Shown here one piece after another: positions 1 to 8,607 of a stretch of 64,000 nucleotides of DNA. The stretch is from an uncultured Bacteroidales bacterium (GTDB lineage: Bacteria; Bacteroidota; Bacteroidia; Bacteroidales; UBA932), in assembly GCA_934667175.1 (NCBI GenBank), contig CAKULN010000013.1:9133-73132 (forward strand), given 5' to 3'. Below the pieces are notes generated by a model that saw only the letters and a list, made by a program, of their open reading frames with translations, searched no databases and was not told the DNA's origin. The translations under genes and the position numbers were made by a program. How positions within the stretch are numbered: the stretch's first letter is position 1; each line of letters begins with the position of its first letter.

Positions 1-3000
1 CGTGCTTGCCGGACGGGAGACGTAGCCTTGGTAGGCATCCTCGACCTCGATGACGAACGTACCCGGCACGACTTTCAGGACATACCTGTCAGTCAGGTCG
101 TTCATGTAGCGGTTCGCTGCCTTCACTAGGCTGTCAAGGACGTAACTTTGGGCGATCTTCCTGAAATTCTTGCCGCTACTGTCACCAATCAGATCGTTCA
201 GGCGGGTCCACATCAGGAACTCATTCCTTAGATTGTCGGCAATCTCTTTCAGTCTGCCGACCTTTCCACGGTTTTCCTCATCCTGCATTAGTGCCTCGGT
301 CAGAAGAGCCACCTCACTGGCCGCGTCAGACATGGCCTTGTCATTCATTTTGTACAAGGCATCCAAGTGCTCAATCGTGTCCTCATCAGCAAGTGATGGC
401 TTATTCAACTGATGCTCAGACTCATTCCTCAAATCTGTCGCCAAAGTGACCTTCGCTGCCGCCAACTCGTCCGCGGCTTTCCGATGCCTAAGTTCTATCT
501 CAGAAATCGCAGCCAATGAATATTCAGAAAGAGTCTTCAGCGCTGCCCTGTCATATTCAGGGTGCTCCTCTAAAAACGCCTCGACCTTGGCTGACTCAGC
601 TTTGGCGTTTTCCTCAGCAAGCGCAAGTTTGTGCCTTTCCAGAATCAATGCGCTCTTGACAGACTCCGCCTCCTTTAACAGTTCCGGAATATTCACGACC
701 TCTCCGGCTTCAAGTTCATTCCACGATGGCATCATCTCCTCTATTACGGCCACAGTTTCTTGTACGAAGCCAATCCGCGTCCTCAGCTCATCAATCTTCT
801 TGCTCATGCTCTCCGTGAGATCAACCCTCTTCCGGTGCGCGCGGACTGTCTCAGCAAGATCTTTTATGAATATCCGAGTGTCTTTACTCCAGTTTTCACT
901 CCAAGGAGAGGCTGCAAGAATATCCCCGACCGCCTGCTCAGCCACCAACACAGCCTTGTTCCTGTCAGACACCAACGCCTCGACTCTTTCGATCTCGGAT
1001 TTCTTGGTCTGGACATCGCTTTCCGCCTTGACACACGCGGCAACCGCCTTATCCACAGCATCCCTTGCAGCTGTACTTGACTTCCGGGCATCAGCGGCCT
1101 CCTTTTCAAGACGGGTGCAAAACTTCTCTTTTTCAACAAGTTCAGACAGACGCAAAGATATTTCCTGACTCATCGTCTCAAGCGCCAGCTTGGTGCCGTC
1201 ATCAACAGTCTTCAGACCGCATTTCTCCACAGCCATATTCACGGATTCAGTCATACGGTCCACCTCGCGGTCATTCTCGAAGGCGGATTTCTGTTTCTGC
1301 AACTGCTCCGACTCCGCCCCAATCTCAGCCACAAGACGATCGTAACACTCTTTGTCATTACGGTATATAATCCGGGCCTCCTCACACGCACTCTCCATAG
1401 GAGCCAGACGTTTCCGCAGCTCCAAATCTGTCGGCAACGCTGACTCGATCTCCCTCATGCAGACAGGACAGATGTCCCCGACCTGAAGGTTGTTACGGAT
1501 GGCCTTGACGGTGTCCTCAACCGTCATACTTAGCTTTCTATAGACTTCGTCAGCCAACTCTGATTTAATACGGGACGCATCAACGGCCTTGGCAAGAGAG
1601 TCTCGTTCAGCGATCTTGCCTTCAAGCTTCTTCTCTTTCTCAGCGATGTCTTGCGCTTCTGTCTTGCGCCTCGCTATCAGCTTTTCTAAGAGCGAAAATC
1701 TGTCCTGAGCCAGTTTGACATCCGCTGACTTTTCTTTCAGATCGCCTATCTCTTTACGTACAGCAGCAGCGTTCGACTCGGTCAAAGCATCCTCCGCCTT
1801 CTTCAGAGTGTCCTCAGCAAGCATCCTCTCCTTCCCTGCCTCGGACTCCAGCGACTTGGCCTTTTCCAATGCAGGAAGCCGCAACTCCATCAAATCCGCC
1901 CTCAGATGAGAAAGCCCCTCTTCTGATTCACGAATATATTCACGTCCGCTCTCGATGACTCCTATGTGCCCAGCGATGGTCTGCTCCTTCTCAAGGACAG
2001 GCAGCAAAGGAGCGTCCTTTTCCAACTCTGCGTCAACGGAGGCTTTTTCCTCGGCCAACCTCATCTCCTCGTCACTCAGAAAAGCCAAACCGCCCTTTAC
2101 CGACCGGTATCTCTCTGACAGTTCCGAAAGCCTTGTTCTAGCTTCCAGAGCCGCAGCCTCTTCCTGCTTCTGAGTTCCCAAATTACCTCGGACCGCATCT
2201 GTAGCCCTGAAAGAGACCGCAAGCTTTTCCTCAGCGAGATATTCATCAGTCCTTGTCACCGCCTCTCTTTCAGAGACAGTCTTGGAGTCAGATTCAATCG
2301 TAGCCTTCAATTTGGCGTCCTGGCTCAGCCAATCCCTTTTCTTACCGCACTCGTCCCTCGCTGCGCGGGCGGATTCCGCCTCTATTCTTTTCGATTCCTT
2401 CTCTTTAAGTTTCAGCTCCTTTTCTTCATCGGAAAGAATCTTGACATCATTGATTTTCTCCTTTGCGTCAGTATAAGCCTTTTCCTTACGCCTAGTTATC
2501 TCAAAGATCTTCGCCCCAATTTTTGTGTAGATGTCCACTCCGGTGATCTTCTCCAGAATATCGGCCTTCTCAATGTCCTTGCTGTTGAGAAATCTGGTAA
2601 ACTCCCCCTGAGCCAGCATCGTGGTGCGGCAGAACTGATTGAAACTGAGGCCAACGGCAGTGGAGATCTCCGGGTTGATCTCTCTATCTCCCTTGTAAAT
2701 CGCTCCCGAATCCAAGTTTCTGAGAACCCAGTCCTTCTTCTGGATCCTCCCGTTCACTTTTCCCCTTGCGCGAGCGATTGACCATTCGGCTTCATAATCG
2801 ACCCCATTGGTCCCTTTGAATTCAAGTTTAACATAACCACTGCCAGCCCCTTGCCTAAGAAGTCTGGTCGGACTGTCAACCTTGACATTATTCCCCTGAT
2901 CAGCGGAACTGCCTTCCATCTGCGTGTTGGCCAATCTTGGAGTCGTACCGTAAAGCGCCAGACAGATAGAATCAAGAATGGTGCTCTTCCCCGCCCCGGT

Positions 3001-3111
3001 CTTGCCCGTGATGAGGAACACATCGCAGTCAGACAATGGTTTGCTGTCAAAATCAATCACAGCGTCCTCGATGGACGCGATGTTGTGAATCGTAAGTTTT
3101 CGTATTTTCAT
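1..3111 (-). CDS. sbcC: SbcC exonuclease subunit, 3' end outside window
   Basis: Large SMC/Rad50-like subunit of the SbcCD nuclease, which processes hairpins and DNA ends in the cytoplasm. The reading frame starts at ATG 3111 and stays open to base 1, giving at least 1037 codons without a stop in the places checked. The N-terminus reads MKIRKLTIHNIASIE and is followed by a Walker A motif, GKTGAGKST. A CPVC zinc hook is encoded at 1459-1470, near residue 550, where the coiled coil should turn. The last visible residues (YQGYVSRPAST) match the segment just before the ABC signature in SbcC, so the signature, Walker B and stop lie beyond the left edge. The start is 13 nt downstream of the sbcD stop, so the two are probably one operon. 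Confidence 0.95.
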   Translation of the reverse strand, partial: MKIRKLTIHNIASIEDAVIDFDSKPLSDCDVFLITGKTGAGKSTILDSICLALYGTTPRLANTQMEGSSADQGNNVKVDSPTRLLRQGAGSGYVKLEFKGTNGVDYEAEWSIARARGKVNGRIQKKDWVLRNLDSGAIYKGDREINPEISTAVGLSFNQFCRTTMLAQGEFTRFLNSKDIEKADILEKITGVDIYTKIGAKIFEITRRKEKAYTDAKEKINDVKILSDEEKELKLKEKESKRIEAESARAARDECGKKRDWLSQDAKLKATIESDSKTVSEREAVTRTDEYLAEEKLAVSFRATDAVRGNLGTQKQEEAAALEARTRLSELSERYRSVKGGLAFLSDEEMRLAEEKASVDAELEKDAPLLPVLEKEQTIAGHIGVIESGREYIRESEEGLSHLRADLMELRLPALEKAKSLESEAGKERMLAEDTLKKAEDALTESNAAAVRKEIGDLKEKSADVKLAQDRFSLLEKLIARRKTEAQDIAEKEKKLEGKIAERDSLAKAVDASRIKSELADEVYRKLSMTVEDTVKAIRNNLQVGDICPVCMREIESALPTDLELRKRLAPMESACEEARIIYRNDKECYDRLVAEIGAESEQLQKQKSAFENDREVDRMTESVNMAVEKCGLKTVDDGTKLALETMSQEISLRLSELVEKEKFCTRLEKEAADARKSSTAARDAVDKAVAACVKAESDVQTKKSEIERVEALVSDRNKAVLVAEQAVGDILAASPWSENWSKDTRIFIKDLAETVRAHRKRVDLTESMSKKIDELRTRIGFVQETVAVIEEMMPSWNELEAGEVVNIPELLKEAESVKSALILERHKLALAEENAKAESAKVEAFLEEHPEYDRAALKTLSEYSLAAISEIELRHRKAADELAAAKVTLATDLRNESEHQLNKPSLADEDTIEHLDALYKMNDKAMSDAASEVALLTEALMQDEENRGKVGRLKEIADNLRNEFLMWTRLNDLIGDSSGKNFRKIAQSYVLDSLVKAANRYMNDLTDRYVLKVVPGTFVIEVEDAYQGYVSRPAST

Positions 3112-3124
3112 AAGTCAATCTAAA

Positions 3125-4288
3125 TTAGTTATTTCTGTCATCTTTAACTTCTTTCTCAGCCTCGCGGAACAGGGCTACAAGGTCATCTGTTAACGTTGCC
3201 CCCGTGTCCTCAGCATACAGACGCGCGACCTCAAGCGGTTCCATGGCCCGAAACTCCGACACGGAAAGGGTTCTACGGTCAGACTTTCCAGTGGTGGAGC
3301 GATGCGCGTTTATCGTGCAGAATAGTCCGCGACCACCACTCAGAATGTTCCTTGCCTCGACCACCGCGTCTGGAGGAAGGCTGTCCTCTACCTCGACATT
3401 CAGCCTTATGTAGGCTGGATTGTCCTTCGGAAAATCTTTCAGCAGTTCTTTCACCTCCTCCCAATTCCTGAAACCGGTGGATGGAATATTCACCAGCGGA
3501 CATGGATTGGCCACCTGCACTTCCCGAATCTGCGGAGCCGCTCCGTGCGAAGCAATCTCGACGACCGAAACGCTATGCCCGTAAACCTCATCGAAACTTA
3601 CCGGCAGCGGCGTGCCGCAATAGCGGACCCTTCCCCCGGAGCCCGCGATGGTCTGCGGTTTATGAATATGTCCGAGCGCGATGTAGTCATACCCTTCACC
3701 GAACTCTTCTAACCCAACAGAATCGATTCCTCCGACAGATAATTCCCGAATATCCTCGTGTCCCGTGAAGTTGCTTCCAGCCACGGTCGTGTGGGCGGAG
3801 ATGACTACCGGAAGATTGTCCGTGTTCCTTTCCGCCACCTTGTCCAACAGACTCTGGCAGAACCCTTCCGGGACACTCCTCTCGTTCACATACGGGATGG
3901 CGACAATGAATCCTTTCCTGGGAATCTCAACAATCAATTTATCTGGATTATCTTTGTCCACGGAGCCTATCATGTTCACTTTCTGGGTCTCCCATAATAT
4001 TCGTGAGACCTCATGCCTCGACGCACTGTCGTGATTGCCCGCAGTGATGACAATCTCCATCTCCGGGCAGGCATCGTGCATCCTCATCACCGCCTCCGTG
4101 AACATCTTCTGTACAGCCGCGGACGGCTGTCCCGTGTGATAAACATCACCGCTGACCACCAACGCGTCAGGTTTCTCTTCCCCGACAATCTCCTCGATCT
4201 GACTTAGCATCGATCTCTGCTCCCCGCTCCTGTCGTACCCGTAAAGAACGTGTCCCAGATGCCAGTCACTTGTGTGTATAATCTTCAT
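3125..4288 (-). CDS. sbcD: SbcD exonuclease subunit
   Basis: Mre11-type metallophosphoesterase, the nuclease partner of SbcC. At 387 residues it has the family length. Metal-binding motifs are visible in order: DWH at residues 8-10, SGDVYHTG, GNHDS and GHIH. I place the start at ATG 4288 (MKIIHTSDWHLG), because the two codons before it (TTG at 4294) add nothing conserved. sbcC follows 13 nt downstream on the same strand, as in most SbcCD operons. The C-terminal third (residues about 270-387) is the capping and SbcC-contact region and is less distinctive. Confidence 0.95.
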   Translation of the reverse strand: MKIIHTSDWHLGHVLYGYDRSGEQRSMLSQIEEIVGEEKPDALVVSGDVYHTGQPSAAVQKMFTEAVMRMHDACPEMEIVITAGNHDSASRHEVSRILWETQKVNMIGSVDKDNPDKLIVEIPRKGFIVAIPYVNERSVPEGFCQSLLDKVAERNTDNLPVVISAHTTVAGSNFTGHEDIRELSVGGIDSVGLEEFGEGYDYIALGHIHKPQTIAGSGGRVRYCGTPLPVSFDEVYGHSVSVVEIASHGAAPQIREVQVANPCPLVNIPSTGFRNWEEVKELLKDFPKDNPAYIRLNVEVEDSLPPDAVVEARNILSGGRGLFCTINAHRSTTGKSDRRTLSVSEFRAMEPLEVARLYAEDTGATLTDDLVALFREAEKEVKDDRNN

Positions 4289-4427
4289 AAGCAAGTCATT
4301 AAATCATTATTAAACTAAACCGAGCCAAACGCTACAACCTATCTACGCACATTCTCCGGTTTCCGCAACCAATATTTTTATTTTATAGGGGATATGCTCT
4401 ACGGATAGCCAAGAATGATAACTATGA

Positions 4428-6335
4428 CTAGACAGAAAGTTCCAGCCAGCGGGTTTCCTTGGTGTCGAGTTCTGATGAGACTTCTGCGAAACGGGTGGTT
4501 ACTTTCTGGAGTTCAGCGGGATCGGTCAGGCCTCCGTTCATCTTTGACTCAAGGTCTGACTTCTCGGCGGTCAGGGACTCGATGTCTTTCTCAAGTTGTT
4601 CAAGCTCACGCTGTTCCTTGTAGCTCAGCTTGCGTGGGGCATCGGGACGGGAGGTTTTGACAGAAGACTGTTCCGAACCGGTGGCAGACACAACGGCCTT
4701 GGCGGCACGGTCTTCCTCACGGGCTTTGCTGCGTTTCTCCGCCTCGTAGTCCTTGATGAACTCACGGTACTGGCTGTAGCTGCCGATGAAGTCCTTGACC
4801 TCACCGCCTCCGCAGAACACGAACAGGTGATCCACCAGGCGGTCCAGAAAATGTCGGTCGTGGGACACAAGAATCAACGTGCCTTTGAACTCCTTCAAAT
4901 ACTCTTCTAGAATATTTATGGTCACGATGTCCAGATCGTTGGTCGGCTCGTCCATGATCAGCAGGTTCGGTTGCTTCATCAGGATGGTCAGCAGGTACAG
5001 GCGACGTTTCTCTCCTCCTGAGAGCTTGCTGATGCGGTTGTTCAGCATGTCGTGCGGAAAAAGGAACTGACTCAGGAGATGGGTGTCGTTCACGGTCTCA
5101 AGAACGGTCTGATTCTCATCAAACTGCATTCCGCTCTGGCGGTAATAGCCTATCTTCAAGGACTCTCCCCTCTCGATGACACCGGTGGTTCGGCAAGGCT
5201 CACCAACCGTGGTTCGACTAAGCTCACCAACCGTGGTTCGGCAAGGCTCACCAACCGTGGTTCGACTAAGCTCACCAACCTCTGAAGTACCAGAATCCGA
5301 AGTATCCATATTCCCGATGAGAAGATTGATGAAAGTTGTCTTGCCGACACCGTTCTTTCCCACTATGCCGACCTTCTCGTAGCGCTGGAAATTGTAGGTG
5401 AAATGGCTCAGGTAGCACTCTCCTCCATAGTAAAAGCTGACATCCTTGCAGTTGATGATCTTGGTTCCAAGCCTTGAGGCCGGCCCCATCTCGGCGAGGC
5501 TCACGCTGTTGGTCTTGTAAACCTGTTCAGCCCTGTCCTTCAGCTCATAGAAGGCGTTCTTACGGTACTTTGCCTTGCCGGTCCTGGCGCACGGGCTCGC
5601 GTGCATCCACTCCAGCTCACGGCGAAGAAGGTTCTTGATCCTGTCGGTCTCGGCGTTATAGTTCTCGATGCGCTCCTGTCTCTTCTCCAGATAGTTCTGA
5701 TAGTTGCCTTTATAAATGTACACGGCGCCGTGATCCATCTCCATCACCGTGTTCGCCACGGAGTCAAGGAAGTAGCGGTCATGGGTCACCATCAGGAGGG
5801 TGCAGCGGGCGTGGGACAGATAGTTCTCCAGAAATTCGATGCCGTCGATGTCCAGATGGTTCGTCGGCTCGTCCATCACGAAGAAGTCCGCCTCGCTGGC
5901 GAGCATTACGATGATGGCGGCACGCTTTACCTCTCCGCCGGAAAGCACCTTCATCTTACGGTTATATTCAGACATCCCGAAGGAGGTCAGCAGGCGGCGG
6001 ACACGCTGCTCATATTCAGCGAGATGCTCCGGATCAAGATTCTTCGTCCATTGTCCGCTGTCCCGCATGATCTGATCCCACACGGTGGATTCGGGGTCAT
6101 ATTCATACTCCTGCTCAAGGAAAGCGATGCGTATGTCCTTCAGGAATATGATCTTGCCGCCCGAATCGGAGCTGTCCTTGCCGGCGAGGATGCGCAGAAG
6201 GCTGGTCTTGCCGGTGCCGTTCGGGGCGATGAGGGCGATCTTGTCGCCCTCGTTGATGTTGAAGCCGATGTGCTCGAACAGAACTTTCGGTCCGTAAGAT
6301 TTGGAGATGTTCTCTATCTGAAGGTAACTTGGCAT
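4428..6335 (-). CDS. ABC-F family ATPase (ribosome-associated type)
   Basis: Cytoplasmic protein with two ABC cassettes in one chain and no membrane segment, as in the ABC-F family that acts on the translating ribosome (Uup/YdiF/EttA-like). Start taken at ATG 6335 (MPSYLQIENISKSYG), giving 635 residues. Cassette 1 has Walker A PNGTGKTS (about 38-45) and signature LSGGEVKR; cassette 2 has GKNGVGKTT and LSGGEKRR, each followed by MDEPTN. The C-terminal tail is a charged coiled coil, as in Uup. The oddity is an insertion of four 8-residue units, alternating GELSRTTV and GEPCRTTV (about residues 352-383), between Walker A and the Q-loop of cassette 2; see the repeat at 5184-5279. Which subfamily it belongs to cannot be settled from the sequence alone. 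Confidence 0.9.
   Translation of the reverse strand: MPSYLQIENISKSYGPKVLFEHIGFNINEGDKIALIAPNGTGKTSLLRILAGKDSSDSGGKIIFLKDIRIAFLEQEYEYDPESTVWDQIMRDSGQWTKNLDPEHLAEYEQRVRRLLTSFGMSEYNRKMKVLSGGEVKRAAIIVMLASEADFFVMDEPTNHLDIDGIEFLENYLSHARCTLLMVTHDRYFLDSVANTVMEMDHGAVYIYKGNYQNYLEKRQERIENYNAETDRIKNLLRRELEWMHASPCARTGKAKYRKNAFYELKDRAEQVYKTNSVSLAEMGPASRLGTKIINCKDVSFYYGGECYLSHFTYNFQRYEKVGIVGKNGVGKTTFINLLIGNMDTSDSGTSEVGELSRTTVGEPCRTTVGELSRTTVGEPCRTTGVIERGESLKIGYYRQSGMQFDENQTVLETVNDTHLLSQFLFPHDMLNNRISKLSGGEKRRLYLLTILMKQPNLLIMDEPTNDLDIVTINILEEYLKEFKGTLILVSHDRHFLDRLVDHLFVFCGGGEVKDFIGSYSQYREFIKDYEAEKRSKAREEDRAAKAVVSATGSEQSSVKTSRPDAPRKLSYKEQRELEQLEKDIESLTAEKSDLESKMNGGLTDPAELQKVTTRFAEVSSELDTKETRWLELSV
5184..5279 (-). 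repeat. In-frame 4 x 24-bp tandem repeat inside the ABC-F gene
   Basis: Four consecutive 24-bp units alternate between two types, giving a 48-bp period. On the plus strand one type contains TTCGGCAAGGCTCACCAAC and the other TTCGACTAAGCTCACCAAC. Unit starts are 5184, 5208, 5232 and 5256. Because 24 is a multiple of three, the ABC-F frame is kept. The core is visibly related to the intergenic palindromic repeat found elsewhere in this window (GGTCACTGAGCTTGCCGAAG), which suggests a copy of that family became coding. Confidence 0.9.
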
Positions 6336-6394
6336 ATTCAAAAAAATCAGGCAAAACAATTTGCCGTTTGATTATGTAAACGCTTTAAAATAAT

Positions 6395-7810
6395 CTAGAA
6401 TCCGAAATATTCTTTTGCGTTGTTGTAGGAGATGTCACGGACCATCCGGGCGACAGTGTCGATTTCGGAGGCGGGGATCTTGCCGGCCTCGACATCGGTG
6501 CCAATCACATCGCAGAGGATGCGTCGGAAATATTCATGGCGAGGGTAGCTGATGAAGCTGCGGGAGTCTGTCAGCATGCCGACGAAGCGGCTCAGAAGGC
6601 CAAGCGATGAAAGAGTGTCCATCTGCCTGCGCATTCCGTTCTCCTGATCGAGGAACCACCAGCCGGAACCGAACTGCATCTTGCCGGGAACCGAGCCGTC
6701 GTTGAAGTTGTAGGCCATTGTCGTCATCACCTCGTTGTCCTTAGGATTCAAGCAATAAAGGATGGTCTTCGCAAGGTTGCCGGTCTTGTCAAGGGCATCG
6801 AAGAACCTGTTTCCCGCTGCCGCCACCGGTTTGTCGTTCATCGAGTCGCAACCAGCATCGGGACCGACGCTTTTGAATATTCTTGTGCAGTTGTTGCGAA
6901 GCGGCCCGACATGGAACTGCTGCGTCCAGCCGGACTCGGCATCCATCACTGCCAGATCACGCAGAACCGCGCTCTTGTACTTCACGGCGTCATATTCACA
7001 GACAGGCATCCCTGAAATGGCGGTTTTGAATATTCTTTCAATCTCCTTTTCATCATATTCCTCCGCATAGAAAGTGTCAAGGCCGTGGTCGGAAAGGCGG
7101 CAGCCCATCGACCCGAAGAAATCGTGACGCTTGCGGAGAGCCTCGATCAGGGTTGAATATGACCGGATCTCAACTCCGGAGGCCTCGGAGAGCCTTGCGA
7201 GATATTCATTGAAAGACTTCGCGTCCTCGATTCCCATCACCTTGTCAGGCCTCCATGTCGGAAGGACCTTGGTTCCGAAAGGATGCTCCGCGATCTGTTT
7301 GTGCCAGCGCAGGTCATCAGCCGGATCGTCGGTAGTGCAGACCACCTCGACATTGAACTTCCGAATGAGAGCCTGCCCACGGAACTCCGGAGTGGCCAGC
7401 TTGGCGTTGCATTCCTCGAAGATCTCACGCGCGGTCTCCGGCTTCAGGATCTTGTCTATTCCGAAAACCCTGCTGAGTTCCAGATGAGACCAATGATAGA
7501 GCGGATTACGCATCAGGTAAGGCATGGTCTCCGCCCATTTCCCGAATTTTTCCCAAGGGGACCTGTCTCCGGTGATATATTCCTCAGGCACTCCGTTCGC
7601 CCTCAACGCCCGCCATTTGTAGTGGTCACCGCTGTGGCCGTCCACCAGCCAAAGCTGGGTGATGTCGCGGAATTGGATGTTCTCCGCGATCTCCCGTGGT
7701 GAAAGATGGCAATGGTAGTCGATTATCGGCAGGTTCTCCGCATGGCAGTGGAAAAGTTGGCGTGCCGTCTCATTGGACAGCATAAAGTCTTCGTGGATGA
7801 ATGAGCTCAT
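6395..7810 (-). CDS. uxaC: Glucuronate isomerase (uronate isomerase)
   Basis: Catalyses D-glucuronate to D-fructuronate and D-galacturonate to D-tagaturonate, the entry step of hexuronate catabolism, in the cytoplasm. Start at ATG 7810 gives 471 residues, the family norm; the in-frame extension upstream is not conserved in character. Amidohydrolase-fold features include the N-terminal metal-binding segment IDYHCHLSPREIA and the C-terminal segment LTDSRSFISYPRHEYFRR. It stands alone here: uxaA/uxaB and kduI-type genes are not neighbours. A -7-like box TAACTTTG lies at 7831-7838 on the minus strand. Confidence 0.95.
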   Translation of the reverse strand: MSSFIHEDFMLSNETARQLFHCHAENLPIIDYHCHLSPREIAENIQFRDITQLWLVDGHSGDHYKWRALRANGVPEEYITGDRSPWEKFGKWAETMPYLMRNPLYHWSHLELSRVFGIDKILKPETAREIFEECNAKLATPEFRGQALIRKFNVEVVCTTDDPADDLRWHKQIAEHPFGTKVLPTWRPDKVMGIEDAKSFNEYLARLSEASGVEIRSYSTLIEALRKRHDFFGSMGCRLSDHGLDTFYAEEYDEKEIERIFKTAISGMPVCEYDAVKYKSAVLRDLAVMDAESGWTQQFHVGPLRNNCTRIFKSVGPDAGCDSMNDKPVAAAGNRFFDALDKTGNLAKTILYCLNPKDNEVMTTMAYNFNDGSVPGKMQFGSGWWFLDQENGMRRQMDTLSSLGLLSRFVGMLTDSRSFISYPRHEYFRRILCDVIGTDVEAGKIPASEIDTVARMVRDISYNNAKEYFGF

Positions 7811-7830
7811 TGTGTGATCTATTAATAAGA

Positions 7831-7838
7831 CAAAGTTA
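7831..7838 (-). promoter_or_regulatory. Candidate -7 box for uxaC
   Basis: The minus strand reads TAACTTTG, matching the Bacteroidetes TAnnTTTG -7 consensus, 20 nt before the uxaC start. No clear TTTG -33 element is seen at the usual distance, so this is a weak call. Confidence 0.4.
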
Positions 7839-7913
7839 GCAACAGGAACCGGAAATCGCAAGGTTTGAAGTCTGACATTATGTCAGCGATTCTGTTATTG
7901 GCAGATAATTTGA

Positions 7914-7921
7914 TATCTTTG
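7914..7921 (+). promoter_or_regulatory. Candidate -7 box for grpE-dnaJ
   Basis: TATCTTTG matches the Bacteroidetes -7 consensus TAnnTTTG, 65 nt before the grpE start. The -33 region (TCTG around 7891) is a poor match. No CIRCE-type inverted repeat is visible upstream. Confidence 0.5.
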
Positions 7922-7985
7922 CAGTCGCTTCGGACGGTCAGAGACTGCCCGGAAGCGCATGTGTAAGAAATAAGGAGAAATAAAT

Positions 7986-8594
7986 ATGAGCAAGAAGAAC
8001 AAGAATAAAGAGCAGGAGGAGCAGAAAAAAGCCGCCCAAGCCCCTGGCACGGAAGAGCGTACTGCACAAGAAGAATGCAAGGAAGAGGCTCCGGAAGTGG
8101 ACGAGGAAGCGAAAAAGATTGAGGAAAAACTCGCCAAACTTCTGAAAGAAAACGAGGAGTTGAAAGCAAGCGTTGCCAAGGAGAAGGATGACTACATCCG
8201 CCTGATGGCTGATTTCGAGAATTTCCGCAGACACTCGGCGGAGGCCAAGTTGGAGCTTGTTTCTTCAGCGTCAGCTGACACCATCAAAGGTCTGCTTCCG
8301 GTTCTGGATGACTGCGAGAGAGCCATGAAGATGCTTGAAGAGAGTTCGTCCGACGAGGTTGCAAAAGAAGGGACAGCCCTGATTTACAACAAATTGATGG
8401 CATATTTAAAGACCAAAGGGCTTGAGGTCATCAAGGCGAAGGGCGAAAAGTTTGACACGGACTTCCATGAGGCGGTGGCCCAGTTCCCGGTACAAGAGGA
8501 AGACAAGAAAGGTCTGGTTTACGATGTGGTTCAGACGGGCTATACGCTTTCCGGCAAGGTGATACGCTTCGCCAAGGTAGTTGTGGGAATATAG
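7986..8594 (+). CDS. grpE: GrpE nucleotide-exchange factor
   Basis: Co-chaperone that releases ADP from DnaK. At 202 residues it has a low-complexity, charged N-terminus (lysine/glutamate-rich, about residues 1-45), a long coiled coil (about 45-100, containing DYIRLMADFENFRR), and the C-terminal beta domain with the family signature ending in YTLSGKVIRFAKVVV. An RBS-like AAGGAG at 7970-7975 precedes the ATG. dnaJ follows 13 nt after the stop, giving a grpE-dnaJ operon; dnaK is not adjacent. Confidence 0.97.
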   Translation: MSKKNKNKEQEEQKKAAQAPGTEERTAQEECKEEAPEVDEEAKKIEEKLAKLLKENEELKASVAKEKDDYIRLMADFENFRRHSAEAKLELVSSASADTIKGLLPVLDDCERAMKMLEESSSDEVAKEGTALIYNKLMAYLKTKGLEVIKAKGEKFDTDFHEAVAQFPVQEEDKKGLVYDVVQTGYTLSGKVIRFAKVVVGI

Positions 8595-8607
8595 GAGATT
8601 CGTGAAT

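Noticed and set aside
446..1168. 240-codon plus-strand ORF rich in Ser/Ala
   Set aside because: Antisense shadow of sbcC. Composition is that of a reversed coiled-coil gene and no domain is visible.
5601..6371. 256-codon plus-strand ORF opposite the ABC-F gene
   Set aside because: Antisense to conserved Walker and signature motifs; no independent evidence.
7820..7985. CIRCE/HrcA operator before grpE
   Set aside because: No TTAGCACTC-N9-GAGTGCTAA inverted repeat is present.
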